Assembly (NCBI GenBank): GCA_029582165.1
Contig: CM055890.1
Coordinates: 3,576,044 to 3,640,043 of the forward strand
Origin: Portulaca oleracea
Lineage: Eukaryota > Streptophyta > Magnoliopsida > Caryophyllales > Portulacaceae
Reading direction: 5' to 3'
DNA length: 64,000 nucleotides
Program-made: the position numbers and the translations under genes
Notes under the pieces: model-generated
The model's input: the letters and a program-made list of their open reading frames with translations, nothing else
Database searches by the model: none
Told to the model about the DNA's origin: nothing
Part shown: piece after piece, positions 1 to 11,056 of the stretch
Layout: every line of letters starts with the position of its first letter
Numbering within the stretch: the stretch's first letter is position 1

Positions 1-984
1 CAAAACCTCATAAACACTTAGAAACACACATGCATGTACTCAAAACTTAACCCTAACTTAACCAATACAATTATATACTTGAATTCAAGATAAAAGAGAG
101 TAAAAGAGATAGAAATTACAAAAGAAACATATGTAAAACATAGATTTTCAGATTAGGGTTTAGAGAAAATGAAATTGGGGGTTTTGAGAGGTTACCCTTG
201 AAGATAAAATTGAAGAAAAACACAAGAGGGAGGAAGAGTGGTGGCGGCGGCCACCTTGGACGGCGGCTGGGCACCTCGCCGGAGCCGGAAAAAACCCAGC
301 AGTTGGCTGGCCCTGCTGCTCGGTCGAAGAGGAAGAGAGGAAGAGGGGAAAAGCTTGAATTGAGGTGAAATAAAAATGAGGGTCTAAAAGGACAAGGCCC
401 CCCCTACTAACACATATATATCTATCATCCAATTAAAACTAATGCTAATAATAACTAAAACAAACCTTAATTAAATAGTAATAGGATGATAACAATAGGA
501 TAAATATATTGTAATTGTTGTAATAAATTGAAGTATTGGGTTTTTGTAGGAAATTAAATATATTGATAATAATTTGGTAACATAAAAATAAAATACAAAG
601 GAATTTGGATTAAGAATAATAAAGTGGAAAAATTACCTCTTTAAAATTATGTAAAGGAAATGAAACTAAATAAATTAAAATTGGGACGGTAAAATATATA
701 TAGAAATCGAGGCGGATAATTATTAACCGTTTGTCGGTAAATAAATTTATAATACACATCGTATAACCTGAAATACTTTAACATCATTGACTGAATATGT
801 AAAGTAAAATTTTTTTTAAGCCGATAATTCGGCACCTTAGCCATCTCCTGCACGAGACTTGACACCGATATCAATAAGTAAATAAGTAAATAAATAAAGG
901 TAAACGCGAAAAATTTATAACGCGATTTGGATAATTATTGTGATTTATAGATAATTAAACATGATTTTGGGGTGGGTTATTACA
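1..984 (-). repeat. 3' LTR (partial) of the Tekay-type element
   Basis: It matches the last ~963 bases of the LTR ending at 11056, ending in the same GGTTATTACA. Compared with that copy it has about nine substitutions, a longer version of the AT-rich segment near 650-680 (about 24 extra bases bounded by TAAA), and different C-run and T-run lengths near 400 and 810. The GC-rich patch at 235-300 is an LTR segment, not a gene: the short open frame over 160-432 recurs in the other LTR and has no recognisable product. Confidence 0.93.
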
Positions 985-996
985 TCCTCCCCCTCT
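985..996 (-). other. Polypurine tract of the Tekay-type element
   Basis: On the minus strand AGAGGGGGAGGA lies directly against the LTR start TGTAATAACCC. This is the plus-strand primer site for reverse transcription and fixes the LTR boundary. Confidence 0.9.
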
Positions 997-1051
997 AAAA
1001 AGAAGTTTCGTCCCCGAAACTTGATGGTGGTTAAAAACGTGATTGGTTACC

Positions 1052-1870
1052 TCAAAAGAGATGAGGGTATCGTTCTTTCATGTTTTCCTCGGTTTCCCAA
1101 TTGGCTTCCGAGGTATCTTGATTTGCCCACAACACTTTGACCAATGGGACTTCTTTCGTGCGTAGCTGCTTGATTCGTCGATCCAAAATTCGAATCGGTT
1201 GGTGCTCGAAGTTTAGATCTTCGGCCAAAAGCGGCGGCTCTTCCACTAGAACATGCTTCGGGTCCGGCACATACTTTCGGAGTTGCGATACGTGAAAAAC
1301 GTCGTGGATCCTTCCTAGACTAGAAGGTAACTCTATTCGGTATGCTACCGGGTTGATCGTTTCTATCACCGGATATGGCCCAATAAAACGTGGGCTTAAT
1401 TTCCCTTTGATGTTAAATCTTCGAACCCCTTTCGTTGGAGAAATCTTAAGAAAAACTTGATCACCTACTTGAAATTCGAGAGGTTTTCGCCTCCTGTCTG
1501 CATAACTCTTTTGCCGACTTTGGGCAGTCTTGATGTGCTGCTGGATGACTCGGATCTTATCGCTCGTGTCTTGGATTAGTTCCGGACCTATGACTAACGC
1601 TTCATCTAACTCTCCCCAGCATAATGGGGTACGACATCTCCTGCCATAGAGTGCTTCAAACGGGGCCATTTTAATAGTGGCCTGGTAGCTATTATTATAT
1701 GAAAATTCTACGAGTGGAAGGAATTCATCCCAATTCCCTTGAAAATCCAGAACACAAGCACGCAACATATCTTCCACAATCTGATTAACCCTTTCGGTTT
1801 GACCATCGCTCTCCGGATGGTATGAGCTACTAAAATTAAGTCGTGTACCGAAAGCTTTGCGTACGCTCAA
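1052..1870 (-). pseudogene. Integrase C-terminal half with chromodomain (Tekay pol)
   Basis: This frame carries the end of the integrase catalytic core (GQTERVNQ, containing the catalytic Glu, then the YNNSYQ and FEALYGRRCRTP motifs typical of plant gypsy integrases), a GPY/F-type region (PRFIGPYPV) and a C-terminal chromodomain (VPLVKVLW...ANWE...RYPHLF). Chromodomains are thought to steer integration to modified chromatin. The frame overlaps the upstream RT/IN frame near 1836-1870, showing a frameshift between the second catalytic Asp and the Glu, so a full integrase cannot be made without correction. Conceptually this is the last part of one gag-pol polyprotein, not a separate gene. Confidence 0.9.
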
Positions 1871-3329
1871 AATCTCGATCGAACTCTGTATCCCAGTCGG
1901 ATACTATTTCTCTTGGAATTCCGTGCAAACGGACAACCTCTTGAATGTATATATCAGCTAGCTTATCTACCTTCCACCCTTCGTGGATAGGGACAAAATG
2001 TGCCGACTTGGTCAAACGGTCCACAATCACCCAGATGGCATTCTTCCTGGACATGGTGAGGGGTAAACCCATGATGAAATCCGTAGAAATTGATTCCCAT
2101 TTCCACGTGGGAATTTCCAAAGGTTGGAGTTCTCCTGATGGTCGTTGATGTTCAGCCTTGATCCTTTGACAGGTTAGGCACCTATTCACATAATTGGCTA
2201 TGTCCTTTTTCATGTTTGGCCACCAGAAATTTTCCTTTAAATCCCTATACATTTTGGTACCTCCAGGGTGCACAGAATATAATGAGTTGTGGCTTTCTTC
2301 CATAAGCTTTAGCCTTAAATCTCCTCTGTTAGGCACACACAACCTATTTTGAAATTTTAAGGTTCCATCATCTTGAATTAGGAATCCCGACATCCCTTTT
2401 ATGACAAGATTATCCATGATTCTCTTGAGTTCAGGATCATTCACCTGTTCTGTCTTGATTTTCTCAATAATAGATGGCTGTAGAAATAAGGTGGCTAACT
2501 TCCTTGTCACTTCTCCTTGCTTAACTAGCTCAATGTTTTCTTTCCATAGTTCCTGTTGCAGCTTTGGGTGAACCTCTAGACAGGTCGACTTCCCATGCCG
2601 AGTCTTCCTACTCAGGGCATCGGCCACTACATTTGCTTTGCCGGGATGATATTGGATATCTAAATCATAATCCTTGATAAGTTCTAGCCATCTTCGCTGC
2701 CTTAAATTTAACTCCTTCTGAGTGAATATGTATTTGAGACTTTTATGATCCGTAAAGATAGTCGTATGAACTCCATATAGGTAATGCCTCCAAATCTTCA
2801 AGGCAAACACCACTGCTGCGAGCTCTAGGTCATGAGTGGGGTAATTTTTCTCGTAAGGCTGTAACTGCCGTGATGCATATGCGATTACCTTATCATCCTG
2901 CATCAGCACACATCTTAACCCTTGATGGGACGCATCACTATATACCACATATTCTCTTCCTTCCTCGGGAAGGGATAACACCGGTGCGGTCGTTAACTTT
3001 TCCTTGAGCACTTGGAAGGCTTCTTCACACACCACAGACCATTCCAAAACAGTAGAGTTCTTGAGAAGGTTGGTCAATGGTAGAGCTAACTTAGAGAAAT
3101 TCGGTACGAATCTCCTATAATATCCTGCCATACCTAAGAAACTTCGCACTTCGCTAACTGTAGAAGGTCTTGCCCAGCTTTGAACGGCAGAAACTTTGCT
3201 AGGGTCCACCTGGATCCCTTTACTGGTGATTATGTGACCCAAAAATGCTACTTCCTTCAACCAAAACTCACATTTTGAAAACTTGGCGAACAGCTGTCGC
3301 TCTCTTAGAGTCTGAAGGACAATCCTCAA
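1836..3329 (-). pseudogene. RT end, RNase H and integrase N-terminal half (Tekay pol)
   Basis: Domains in order: end of the RT thumb ([15 protein letters not shown], then [13 protein letters not shown]), RNase H ([28 protein letters not shown], with the metal-binding Asp, and the [11 protein letters not shown] motif), a connection region with ADALSRK, the zinc-binding HHCC domain (CLTCQRIK) and the first part of the integrase core (STDFIMGLP and [11 protein letters not shown], giving two of the D,D,E triad; the usual SDRDTRF has become SDWDTEF). It ends in unrelated residues after the frameshift near 1836-1870. It is joined upstream to the RT frame but separated by an in-frame TAG at 3360-3362, replacing a Tyr codon just after the intact FIDDILV catalytic motif. 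Confidence 0.9.
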
Positions 3330-3485
3330 ATGGTTCTCATGCTCTTCTTGACTTTTTGACTAGACTAGAATATCATCTATAAATACTACTACAAACTTAT
3401 CCAAATAGGGTTTGAATACCCTGTTCATCAGATCCATAAATACTGCCGGTGCATTGGTAAGCCCAAACGGCATCACTGTAAACTC

Positions 3486-4484
3486 CTAATGCCCGTATCT
3501 TGTCCTAAAAGCGGTCTTGGGTATATCCTCAGCTCTAACTCTGAGCTGGTGGTATCCTGACCTCAAATCTATCTTAGAAAACATTCCGGCTCCTTGAAGC
3601 TGGTGAAACAGGTCATCAATCCTTGGTAGAGGGTACTTGTTCTTGATGGTAACTTTGTTCAGCTCGCGGTAATCAATACATAGCCTTAAGCTACCATCCT
3701 TCTTCCTTACAAACAACACTGGAGCTCCCCAGGGTGATGTGCTAGGTCTGATGAATCCTTTAATCAATAGATCATCCAATTGCTCTCTTAACTCCTTAAG
3801 CTCTGCAGGCGCCATTCTGTACGGTGCCTTAGATATAGGTCTTGTTCCTGGAATTAGCTCAACCTCAAAATCAATTTCCCTCCTCGGGGGTAACTCCATA
3901 ATTTCTTCTGGGAAGACATCTAGAAAATTACGTACTACGAGGATCTCCTCTATCTTGAGCGGAGTCTTCAAATCTTCACTTACTGAACATAGGTAACCCT
4001 CGCACCCATGATTAAGCAACTTTCGAGCCTTCACATAGGCTATGATGGGGCACGGGTTAGCTCCTAAATCCCCAATGAAGTGGACTTCTGTGCCGGAGGC
4101 ATTCTTAAGAATGACTATCCCCTTACTACACTTGATTTGGGCTTGCGTCGAAATCAACCAATCCATACCCAGAATGATATCAAATTCTTTTAGGTCTAAC
4201 TGAATAAGGTTAGCGGGAAATATCTCTGATTTTAACATGAGTGGGACACCCACAAAACTAGTCGTGCAAAGCATGGTTTGACCATTAGGTAAACTGATAG
4301 AATAATTTACTTTTCTGGCTAGATTTTGAAACTTTAACTTTGAGGCAACTCTGGTTGAAATAAAAGAGTGCGTTGCTCCAGAATCAAATAATGCAATCAA
4401 GGGTTGCATATATATATAAAGCGTGCGAGAATAACCGTGCATTTTCTTTGCCTCCTTCTTGCTCATGACGTATGCTTGGCTCAC
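3486..4484 (-). pseudogene. Aspartic protease and RT N-terminal part (Tekay pol)
   Basis: The protease active site DSGATHSF and the flap-side ILGMDWL are intact. RT follows, with [29 protein letters not shown] and [15 protein letters not shown]. The frame ends at a TAG (3486-3488) where relatives have a Tyr codon (RYGH-Y-EF); translation can be followed past it through [13 protein letters not shown] to the catalytic VVFIDDILV. Upstream, a stop at 4485-4487 separates it from gag although the frame continues in phase. At least three stops must therefore be ignored to read one gag-pol, so the element cannot be autonomous today. Confidence 0.9.
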
Positions 4485-5577
4485 TTAGCCTTGTTGCGGT
4501 GCCTTCATTGGCGGTGCTGGACGTGTGGTGCCTGGTTCTGATCTCCGGGCTCTCCTTGGGCATTCTGCAGCTTTATGATCCGGGGCTCCACACCACAAAC
4601 AATTCCCCGTACCTACCCGGCATTGGGAGGTAGTGTGGTTGGTCCTGCCACATTTCCTGCAGGGCTCCTTAACATTGACAGAGCCGCTGATTCCTTGGTC
4701 AAGGCACCGCCTCTTGACCGGATCGCCCCACATTTGAGGCACTTGTCATCCCTTTGTCGTTCCACTTCCTCTTGGTAGTCCCCTGGTTTCCGGGGTTTAG
4801 AGCTCTTAACTCCTTTCTTACTCGTTCTACCTCCGCAGCTCTCTCACACATTTCTTGCATTGTTCGGAAGTCATGGGATGATAACTGACTACGGATATAC
4901 GGCGCTAGGCCTCCTTCGTATCGGGTTAACTTTAGCCTCTCCGATGCAACATACTCTGGAGCGAAACGAGACAGTTCGTTAAACTTGGCGGTGTATTGTA
5001 CTACTGAAATATCTTTGTTGAGCATACTCCACTCTAAAAACTCTTTCTCCTTCTGACGCCTAAGGGAAGTAGGATAAAATTGAGCTCGTAAATCACTTAG
5101 GATGTCATTCTAAGACTTCGCGGTCCCTTGATATTTATCCTTGATGGTCCTTTACCAAATATCCGCTTCTCCCTTCAAATAGTAGGTGCCTATGGCTAAT
5201 TTCTTATCTTATGGTACTTCGACCACTTCAAATATTTTCTCTATTTCACGAATCCAATCCTCTAACACTACGGGGTCGTAGCCTCCTTTGTAGAAGGTTG
5301 GATTCCTTCGGGCTACTCTGTCTGCGTAATTTCCCTCTTTTGACTGACTTACTTGACCCGTAGGTGGAAGGGGTATACGCCTAAACAACTCTTGTACCAG
5401 CATCCCAAAGGGGTCAGGGTATTGAGGTGGATTAAAAGGAACAGATCCTAAAGAAGACTCAGAAGGATTAACCATCCCTGGGTTAAGTTGAGGTCCTTGC
5501 AATTCTAGTAGATTTCCCTCGGAGGTCCCATTTCCAGGTTCTTCCTGTGATGGCGTGTTTCTTGTATTTTGCGACAT
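4485..5577 (-). pseudogene. Gag (Tekay type) with premature stops
   Basis: The start ATG at 5577 gives a Ser/Pro-rich N-terminus, then the gag core (FYKGGYDPVVLEDWIREIEKIF). Stops interrupt it at 5209-5211 (TAA), 5152-5154 (TAA) and 5110-5112 (TAG), but the protein can be followed in phase through the core (SVVQYTAKFNELSRFAPEYV) to two zinc knuckles, CRKCGRTNHTTSQC and CLWCGAPDHKAAEC. Two knuckles are normal for this lineage. Gag forms the virus-like particle, and the knuckles bind the element RNA. The frame ends at 4485-4487 where related elements read on into protease. Confidence 0.88.
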
Positions 5578-6154
5578 ACTACAATATTACAAGAAAATAT
5601 ATTATTATCCAATAGCTTAACATTATTCCCCCATTTTATAGCCCCCCTTTTTTTTTGTAAAACTCAGATTTTAGTCAAATGCTCCCGCATAGAACCTTGA
5701 TTCCTTGGTCAAGTCTTAGGTATCATCCACATACATATATTCATACATAATTAAAATCTCAAAAGAATTTTCACAATCCCAATATATTGCAAATTGCAGA
5801 ATCCACAATACATATAATTATAAATCCACAATTTCCATGACATCCATCCATTTTCATAAATAAAGATAGCGATTCCCCTTTTGATTGTCATAGAGTTTTC
5901 ATCTCCATTTCCAATCCCAATACATGAGAAAAACCAAACGTCATGTTCTCCATTCCCCCTTGAATTACAAACCCACACTCCCTTCCACAAAACAATCGTA
6001 GGGAGATTACAAAAATAAGCAGAGTCTGGCTAATTACATTGGTGACCCAAAAGCAAAAACTTAGTCACCCATGATGTACTTAGAGTCATCTAGCCTACAC
6101 CTATGGTCAGCCCCTTGCTAAACCTGCACAAAAGTCAAATACCGACGACTACTG
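5578..6154 (-). other. Spacer between the extra ORF and gag
   Basis: A 577-base stretch of low coding content. A 79-codon open frame over 5751-5990 has no recognisable motif and I treat it as chance. A T-run at 5648-5656 lies near the gag start. No splice or promoter signal stood out strongly enough to annotate. Confidence 0.5.
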
Positions 6155-6934
6155 CTAAACATGAGAATTAGACCCCTCTTGTTCTTGATCCCTAGCCTCT
6201 TCCACGCGTCGAAGTCGTAGAGGACAAACGCTCTTGCGTTTGGTGTGCCGAACCCTAGGCCCCAAAGCGGTCCAATCAAAGTCATTCTCCACAGGGGCGG
6301 CAGGTGTAGACGTTCCTGCTTCACACTTGTTGATTTGTTTTAGCTCGGGGCGCACCTCGTCTTGGTCTAGATCCATGCTAGGATCTTCTTCTTCTTTTCC
6401 GGCTATTCGGGCGGTAGGCGTAGTCTCCCCATGGGACGATAGATTCGGAACAATTGGACGTCCTGTGAGGTACGGTGAGAAGTGTAGACGGACTTCATCC
6501 GCCGGGGGAGCGAACACGTGAGCTGGTGCTTTTCCCGCGTTGGCAGGCGCCGGTAATCCTAGCACTTCATGAAGATAGGGTCCTAACTTACTGACGTGAA
6601 GACTCAAAGATTGCGCAGCTTGCGTGATCATTATCTCCATCGTGATCTGGTTCCAAGCCCCTACATAGTTGAGGCACCATGCGTGACGTCCGGGTTCTCC
6701 ACGTATAAGCAGTTGACGGTACCTGTCCCGGATATCATCCCACGGGCTCTCGTGGGGAAGAGTCGCTAGAAGGCATCGGGCTCGGTAAATGTCGTCGTGA
6801 TATTCGGACTTGGGATTTGCAGCGCAATGTGCGTCGAGGACATCTTGTAAAGCCTTAAGATGGGCTTGAACGTTGGTGGCGGGGTCCATGAACATCGCGA
6901 ACGGATTTGGGAGGGGGTTACCGTCGTTATCCAT
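6155..6934 (-). CDS. Extra ORF upstream of gag in the Tekay-type element (unknown function)
   Basis: An uninterrupted 259-codon frame starting at the first ATG after the leader, on the same strand as gag-pol. I do not recognise the protein. The N-terminal half looks folded and mostly helical (PATNVQAHLKALQDVLDAHC, DDIYRARCLLATLPHESPWD, WNQITMEIMITQAAQSLSLHV). A Pro/Ala-rich linker (LPAPANAGKAPAHVFAPPAD) follows, then an acidic patch (KEEEDPSMDLDQDE) and a basic tail (RVRHTKRKSVCPLRLRR) that could bind nucleic acid or enter the nucleus. No zinc knuckle, protease or transmembrane segment is visible. It is intact while the neighbouring gag-pol has several disruptions. Extra ORFs before gag are known in Ogre/Tat elements; in a Tekay-type element one is unexpected to me. 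It could be a captured host fragment or an element-specific accessory protein. Confidence 0.6.
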   Translation of the reverse strand: MDNDGNPLPNPFAMFMDPATNVQAHLKALQDVLDAHCAANPKSEYHDDIYRARCLLATLPHESPWDDIRDRYRQLLIRGEPGRHAWCLNYVGAWNQITMEIMITQAAQSLSLHVSKLGPYLHEVLGLPAPANAGKAPAHVFAPPADEVRLHFSPYLTGRPIVPNLSSHGETTPTARIAGKEEEDPSMDLDQDEVRPELKQINKCEAGTSTPAAPVENDFDWTALGPRVRHTKRKSVCPLRLRRVEEARDQEQEGSNSHV

Positions 6935-7650
6935 CTATACCATACACAAAGTACAATGCAAGATTTTAAAATCTTATCATGGCCAAAATGAACGGGCTAT
7001 TTGCAAATGAAAGAAACAAATTTGTGACGAGGTTCGAGACTCAACCAAGTTAACCTCTTATGAGTGATTTAAGAAACTCTCATTTTATCTTTTGAATTTG
7101 CCCTAAGCTTGCTTAACAATTCTAGACTTCATAATTTATTCCCTTTCTCGGGCTTCCTTAAAAACTTTTAATCCATACTAACGTTTAAAACTCATTTCAT
7201 CATATACCAATCCCGCTTGGGACTCGCTTTGTAATCTTTTCATTAACTTTCAAAGATTTTCAATGAGGTGCCTTGGCAAACTTCACAATTTTCCATTATA
7301 TTTATTAACTTCACTTGCATAAATTACTAGACTTAACTCAATTCACCTAGATTTTCCCCTTAAAGATTTTGACTAAAACCTTCTTAAAACCCTGGAAGAA
7401 ATTCGGCAGCACTTCCCCTATAATTAGAGCTATTCCCAAATTTACATAATCTTGAAAACCTGCAAAGAAGAACAATTTACATACTAAACCAATATTTAGA
7501 GCTTCATGCTCATCAGCAATTCCCAACATACCACTTATCATACTTATACTTATCATAAAGAGGCTTGTACTCACATGCCTAACTTTCCCCCTAAGTTAGG
7601 ATCCATGACTTAAGAAATTCTATAATCCCCAAATACTTAATCAAAACGGG
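6935..7650 (-). other. Leader between PBS and the extra ORF
   Basis: About 700 bases of AT-rich untranslated leader of the Tekay-type element. I see no convincing ORF; a 75-codon frame over 7347-7574 has no recognisable motif. Confidence 0.6.
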
Positions 7651-7662
7651 GCTCTGATACCA
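7651..7662 (-). other. Primer binding site, initiator tRNA-Met type
   Basis: On the minus strand TGGTATCAGAGC lies four bases after the 5' LTR end. It matches the 3' end complement of plant initiator tRNA-Met, the usual primer of chromoviruses. Confidence 0.92.
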
Positions 7663-7666
7663 CAAC

Positions 7667-10600
7667 TGTAACACCCCAACCTTAATCACAGGGTTAAACT
7701 CTACTTAGAGAAGCTAAGCCCGCGATTCGCGCAGCGGAACACTTTTAGGTTGAAGTGTCACCGCTGTCTCCCAAAAGAGACAAGGCAACAACACCAAAGA
7801 AGCTTCCAAAACCACAAGATAACTTACTAACTTAAGAACCTTCACATATAAAACTTATACAACCCTTGGATAAAATATATAAACTTAAACATAGCTTAAA
7901 AACTGATACAACTTCCAAAATCCTGCTCGCCCTTGCTAACCGATGATTTCCTTAGAGAACAACCTTGAGAGCCTTGAACTACTTTGGAACCGACTTGTCC
8001 TTGCCTTGGGAGCTCGAACCTCCTAAAACAAAACATTAAAACATTGCAAAAAGGGTGAGTGGGGAAACACTCAGTACGTAAACCTCCAGCACGTAAACCG
8101 TTGGAAAACGGTTTTGGTGCCGGCATTTAAATTCATTTTGAAAACAAGGGAAGGCAATTAAAACAGGATTTGAATGACATGATCATGAATACATGCATAA
8201 ACATGAGCAAATGAAAGTAGAAAGTAGGTGGAACCCTTACGATCGGTGCAAGCACCTCACACACGCGTATGCCCAAGTTGATCAAAACTTGGAATGGGTG
8301 ACTGCCGAGCAGTCGACACTGGCCAGGTCAAGGCACTCTGATCAGGAGTGCTAAAACATAAAAGTAAATATAAACATAGAGTGCGGGTCCACTGTTAAAT
8401 ATAAAGACATTGTAAACCATAAAACTTGACATGGCATAAATTGAATGAACCATGACTATAACTTAGATTGTAAAAGCTGGACAATTCGCGTACCTTGGGA
8501 TGCTAAAGACCTTGGCGGCGCGTCTCGGCTTGGAGATGGCTTTCGAAACTTGTCAACTAAAATAAGAATAAATAGAAATGAAGAACCGAATAAGGTTCTA
8601 AATTAGATTCACAAGTTTAGAAACTTAGTAATATCAATGAAATAACTTTAGGAATAAAATTTCAGGTTGTCTAGAAAATAGAGTTTATAGCATAACTTGA
8701 GTTAGGAAAATCGAAACGAAGTGAAAGAGTACATCCCGGAATAGGGAAAAACATAATCTACAACTTTGTTAACAGCACCAGAGGCTAAAAACGAGTGGAA
8801 GGGCTCCAAAATGGGCCCGGACAAAAGTTGTGCATATAAAACCTTAGAACTTCCAGGTCGGAAAAACATGAGAATAATGACGTAGAAGATGATTCGAATA
8901 AAAAGGGCTTGAATCCAAGAAAATAAGCTTGAATCGATGATGATTGGGGTAATTATAACTTGAAAGCTAGAATGAGAATGATGGATCCACACATGGTTTG
9001 ATGATGTGATAGCAAATGAATAGTGAAACAGAGTAAGAGGTATACATCCGAATGTGACAAGAACAAGCTTGGATCGATGACTTAAGTACCAAAGGTTGGA
9101 TTGATTTAGGACTTGGAGGCTATCAAGCTAGAAGAAAATTCTTAGTTAGACCAAAGACATTGAACATTATGTTAAAGAAATATGGGGAAAAAAGGTACTT
9201 TGCCAAACTTACTAGTTTTTGGAAGCTATCCTCAACACTTGCTTAAGACACCAAAATGGTACTCTTAGCCTTAAACACATAACTCCAAAATGACAACTTA
9301 TAACCATGACACACTCATGCTTAAAACCCCTTATTGGGTTGATTTGAGGCCCAAAAGATATTAATTTACATAAGCTAAATCGGGCAGAAACGTTGTTCTG
9401 GACAGCCCTGCTTCCCGGGCTCGTAACTCAAACTCCCGACATCGGATGACTACGAATCATACCTTTCTGGAAAGCTTGCAACGTGACCTAAAACGTTTAT
9501 GTTTACCATAAAAACTAAAGAGATCTCCAAAGGCACGAAAAACAGCCCTCAATACAGTGACTCAGAATTCGTATATAAAATGGTACCTTCACGGTTTTGG
9601 TCGTAACTCGGGCTATACCAATCGGAAACTCGAAATTCCAAAGCCTATGGTTTGCTAACACCTTAAGCTATCAAATGGAGTAGAAATTTGGGCAAAAATC
9701 CCACTTTTATACTACTGTAAATTTCCAGAATCGAAACAGAGGCTTTAAACACCAATATCTCAGTTTTTAATTGAGTTTTTCTCACTCTTAACCATATTAA
9801 ACATAATCAAACCTCTCCTAACTTTAATCCACTATATTTCCAGAATATAAACCTTGAAAATTTACTCATCAAGGACCTTAAAAACCACATGCAACTATGG
9901 ATTAAAAATAAACTCAACATAAAGGACTTGTTCTTGAACTCTTGCACCAAAACCTCACTAATTCACCCAAATTAAGCATAATAACACTTAATTCATAATC
10001 TCAAAACATAAACACAGCCCTTACATAATAAGAATCTCTCAAGAATTTCACATGCATTAATATATAATCATCATCCACCATGAATTCATCCAAAAAACCT
10101 CATAAACACTTAGAAACACACATGCATGTACTCAAAACTTAACCCTAACTTAACCAATACAATTATATACTTGAATTCAAGATAAAAGAGAGTAAAAGAG
10201 ATAGAAATTACAAAAGAAACATATGTAAAACATAGATTTTCAGATTAGGGTTTAGAGAAATTGAAATTGGGGGTTTTGAGAGGTTACCCTTGAAGATAAA
10301 ATTGAAGAAAAACACAAGAGGGAGGAAGAGTGGTGGCGGCGGCCACCTTGGACGGCGGTTGGGTACCTCGCCGGAGCCGGAAAAAACCCAGCAGTGGGCT
10401 GGCCCTGCTGCTCGGTCGAAGAGGAAGAGAGGAAGAGGGGAAAAGCTTGAATTGAGGTGAAATAAAAATGAGGGTCTAAAATGACAAGGCCCCCCCCTCT
10501 ACTAAAACATATATATCTATCATCCAATTAAAACTAATGCTAATAATAACTAAAACAAACCTTAATTAAATAGTAATAGGATGATAACAATAGGATAAAT

Positions 10601-11056
10601 ATATTGTAATTGTTGTAATAAATTGAAGTATTGGGTTTTTGTAGGAAATTAAATATATTGATAATAATTTGGTAACATAAAAATAAAATACAAAGGAATT
10701 TGGATTAAGAATAATAAAGTGGAAAAATTACCTCTTTAAAATTATGTAAAATTGGGACGGTAAAATATATATAGAAATCGAGGTGGATAATTATTAACCA
10801 TTTCTCGGTAAATAAATTTATAATACACATCGTATAACCTGAAATACTTTAACATCATTGACTGAATATGTAAAGTAAAATTTTTTTTTAAGCCGATAAT
10901 TCGGCACCTTAGCCATCTCCTGCACGAGACTTGACACCGATATCAATAAGTAAATAAGTAAATAAATAAAGGTAAACGCGAAAAATTTATAACGCGATTT
11001 GGATAATTATTGTGATTTATAGATAATTAAACATGATTTTGGGGTGGGTTATTACA
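7667..11056 (-). repeat. 5' LTR of the Tekay-type element (3390 bp)
   Basis: On the plus strand it begins TGTAACACCCC and ends GGTTATTACA. Its last ~960 bases match 1-984. Bounded by the PBS on one side and by foreign gag-like sequence on the other. A GC-rich patch at 10330-10400 matches that at 235-300. Small open frames inside (for example 8702-8992 and 10252-10527) have no recognisable products. Confidence 0.92.

Larger units (their letters stand above)
1..11056 (-). mobile_element. Tekay/Del-type Ty3/gypsy chromovirus, nearly complete
   Basis: Read on the minus strand the order is 5' LTR (7667-11056), PBS, leader, extra ORF, gag, protease, reverse transcriptase, RNase H, integrase with chromodomain, PPT and 3' LTR (984 down to 1, cut by the window edge). 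The pol order RT-RH-IN and the C-terminal chromodomain are the family signature of chromoviruses; very long LTRs with TGTAA...TTACA ends suit the Tekay/Del lineage. The two LTRs differ at about nine substitutions over ~960 aligned bases plus small indels, so insertion was recent, yet gag-pol already has several stops and a frameshift. The right flank continues a gag-like frame, so this element is nested in another retroelement. The TSD cannot be tested because the left flank lies outside the window. Confidence 0.93.

Noticed and set aside
160..432. 90-codon frame, repeated at 10252-10527
   Set aside because: It lies in a GC-rich patch of a Tekay LTR; the two LTR copies explain the repetition and no domain is visible.
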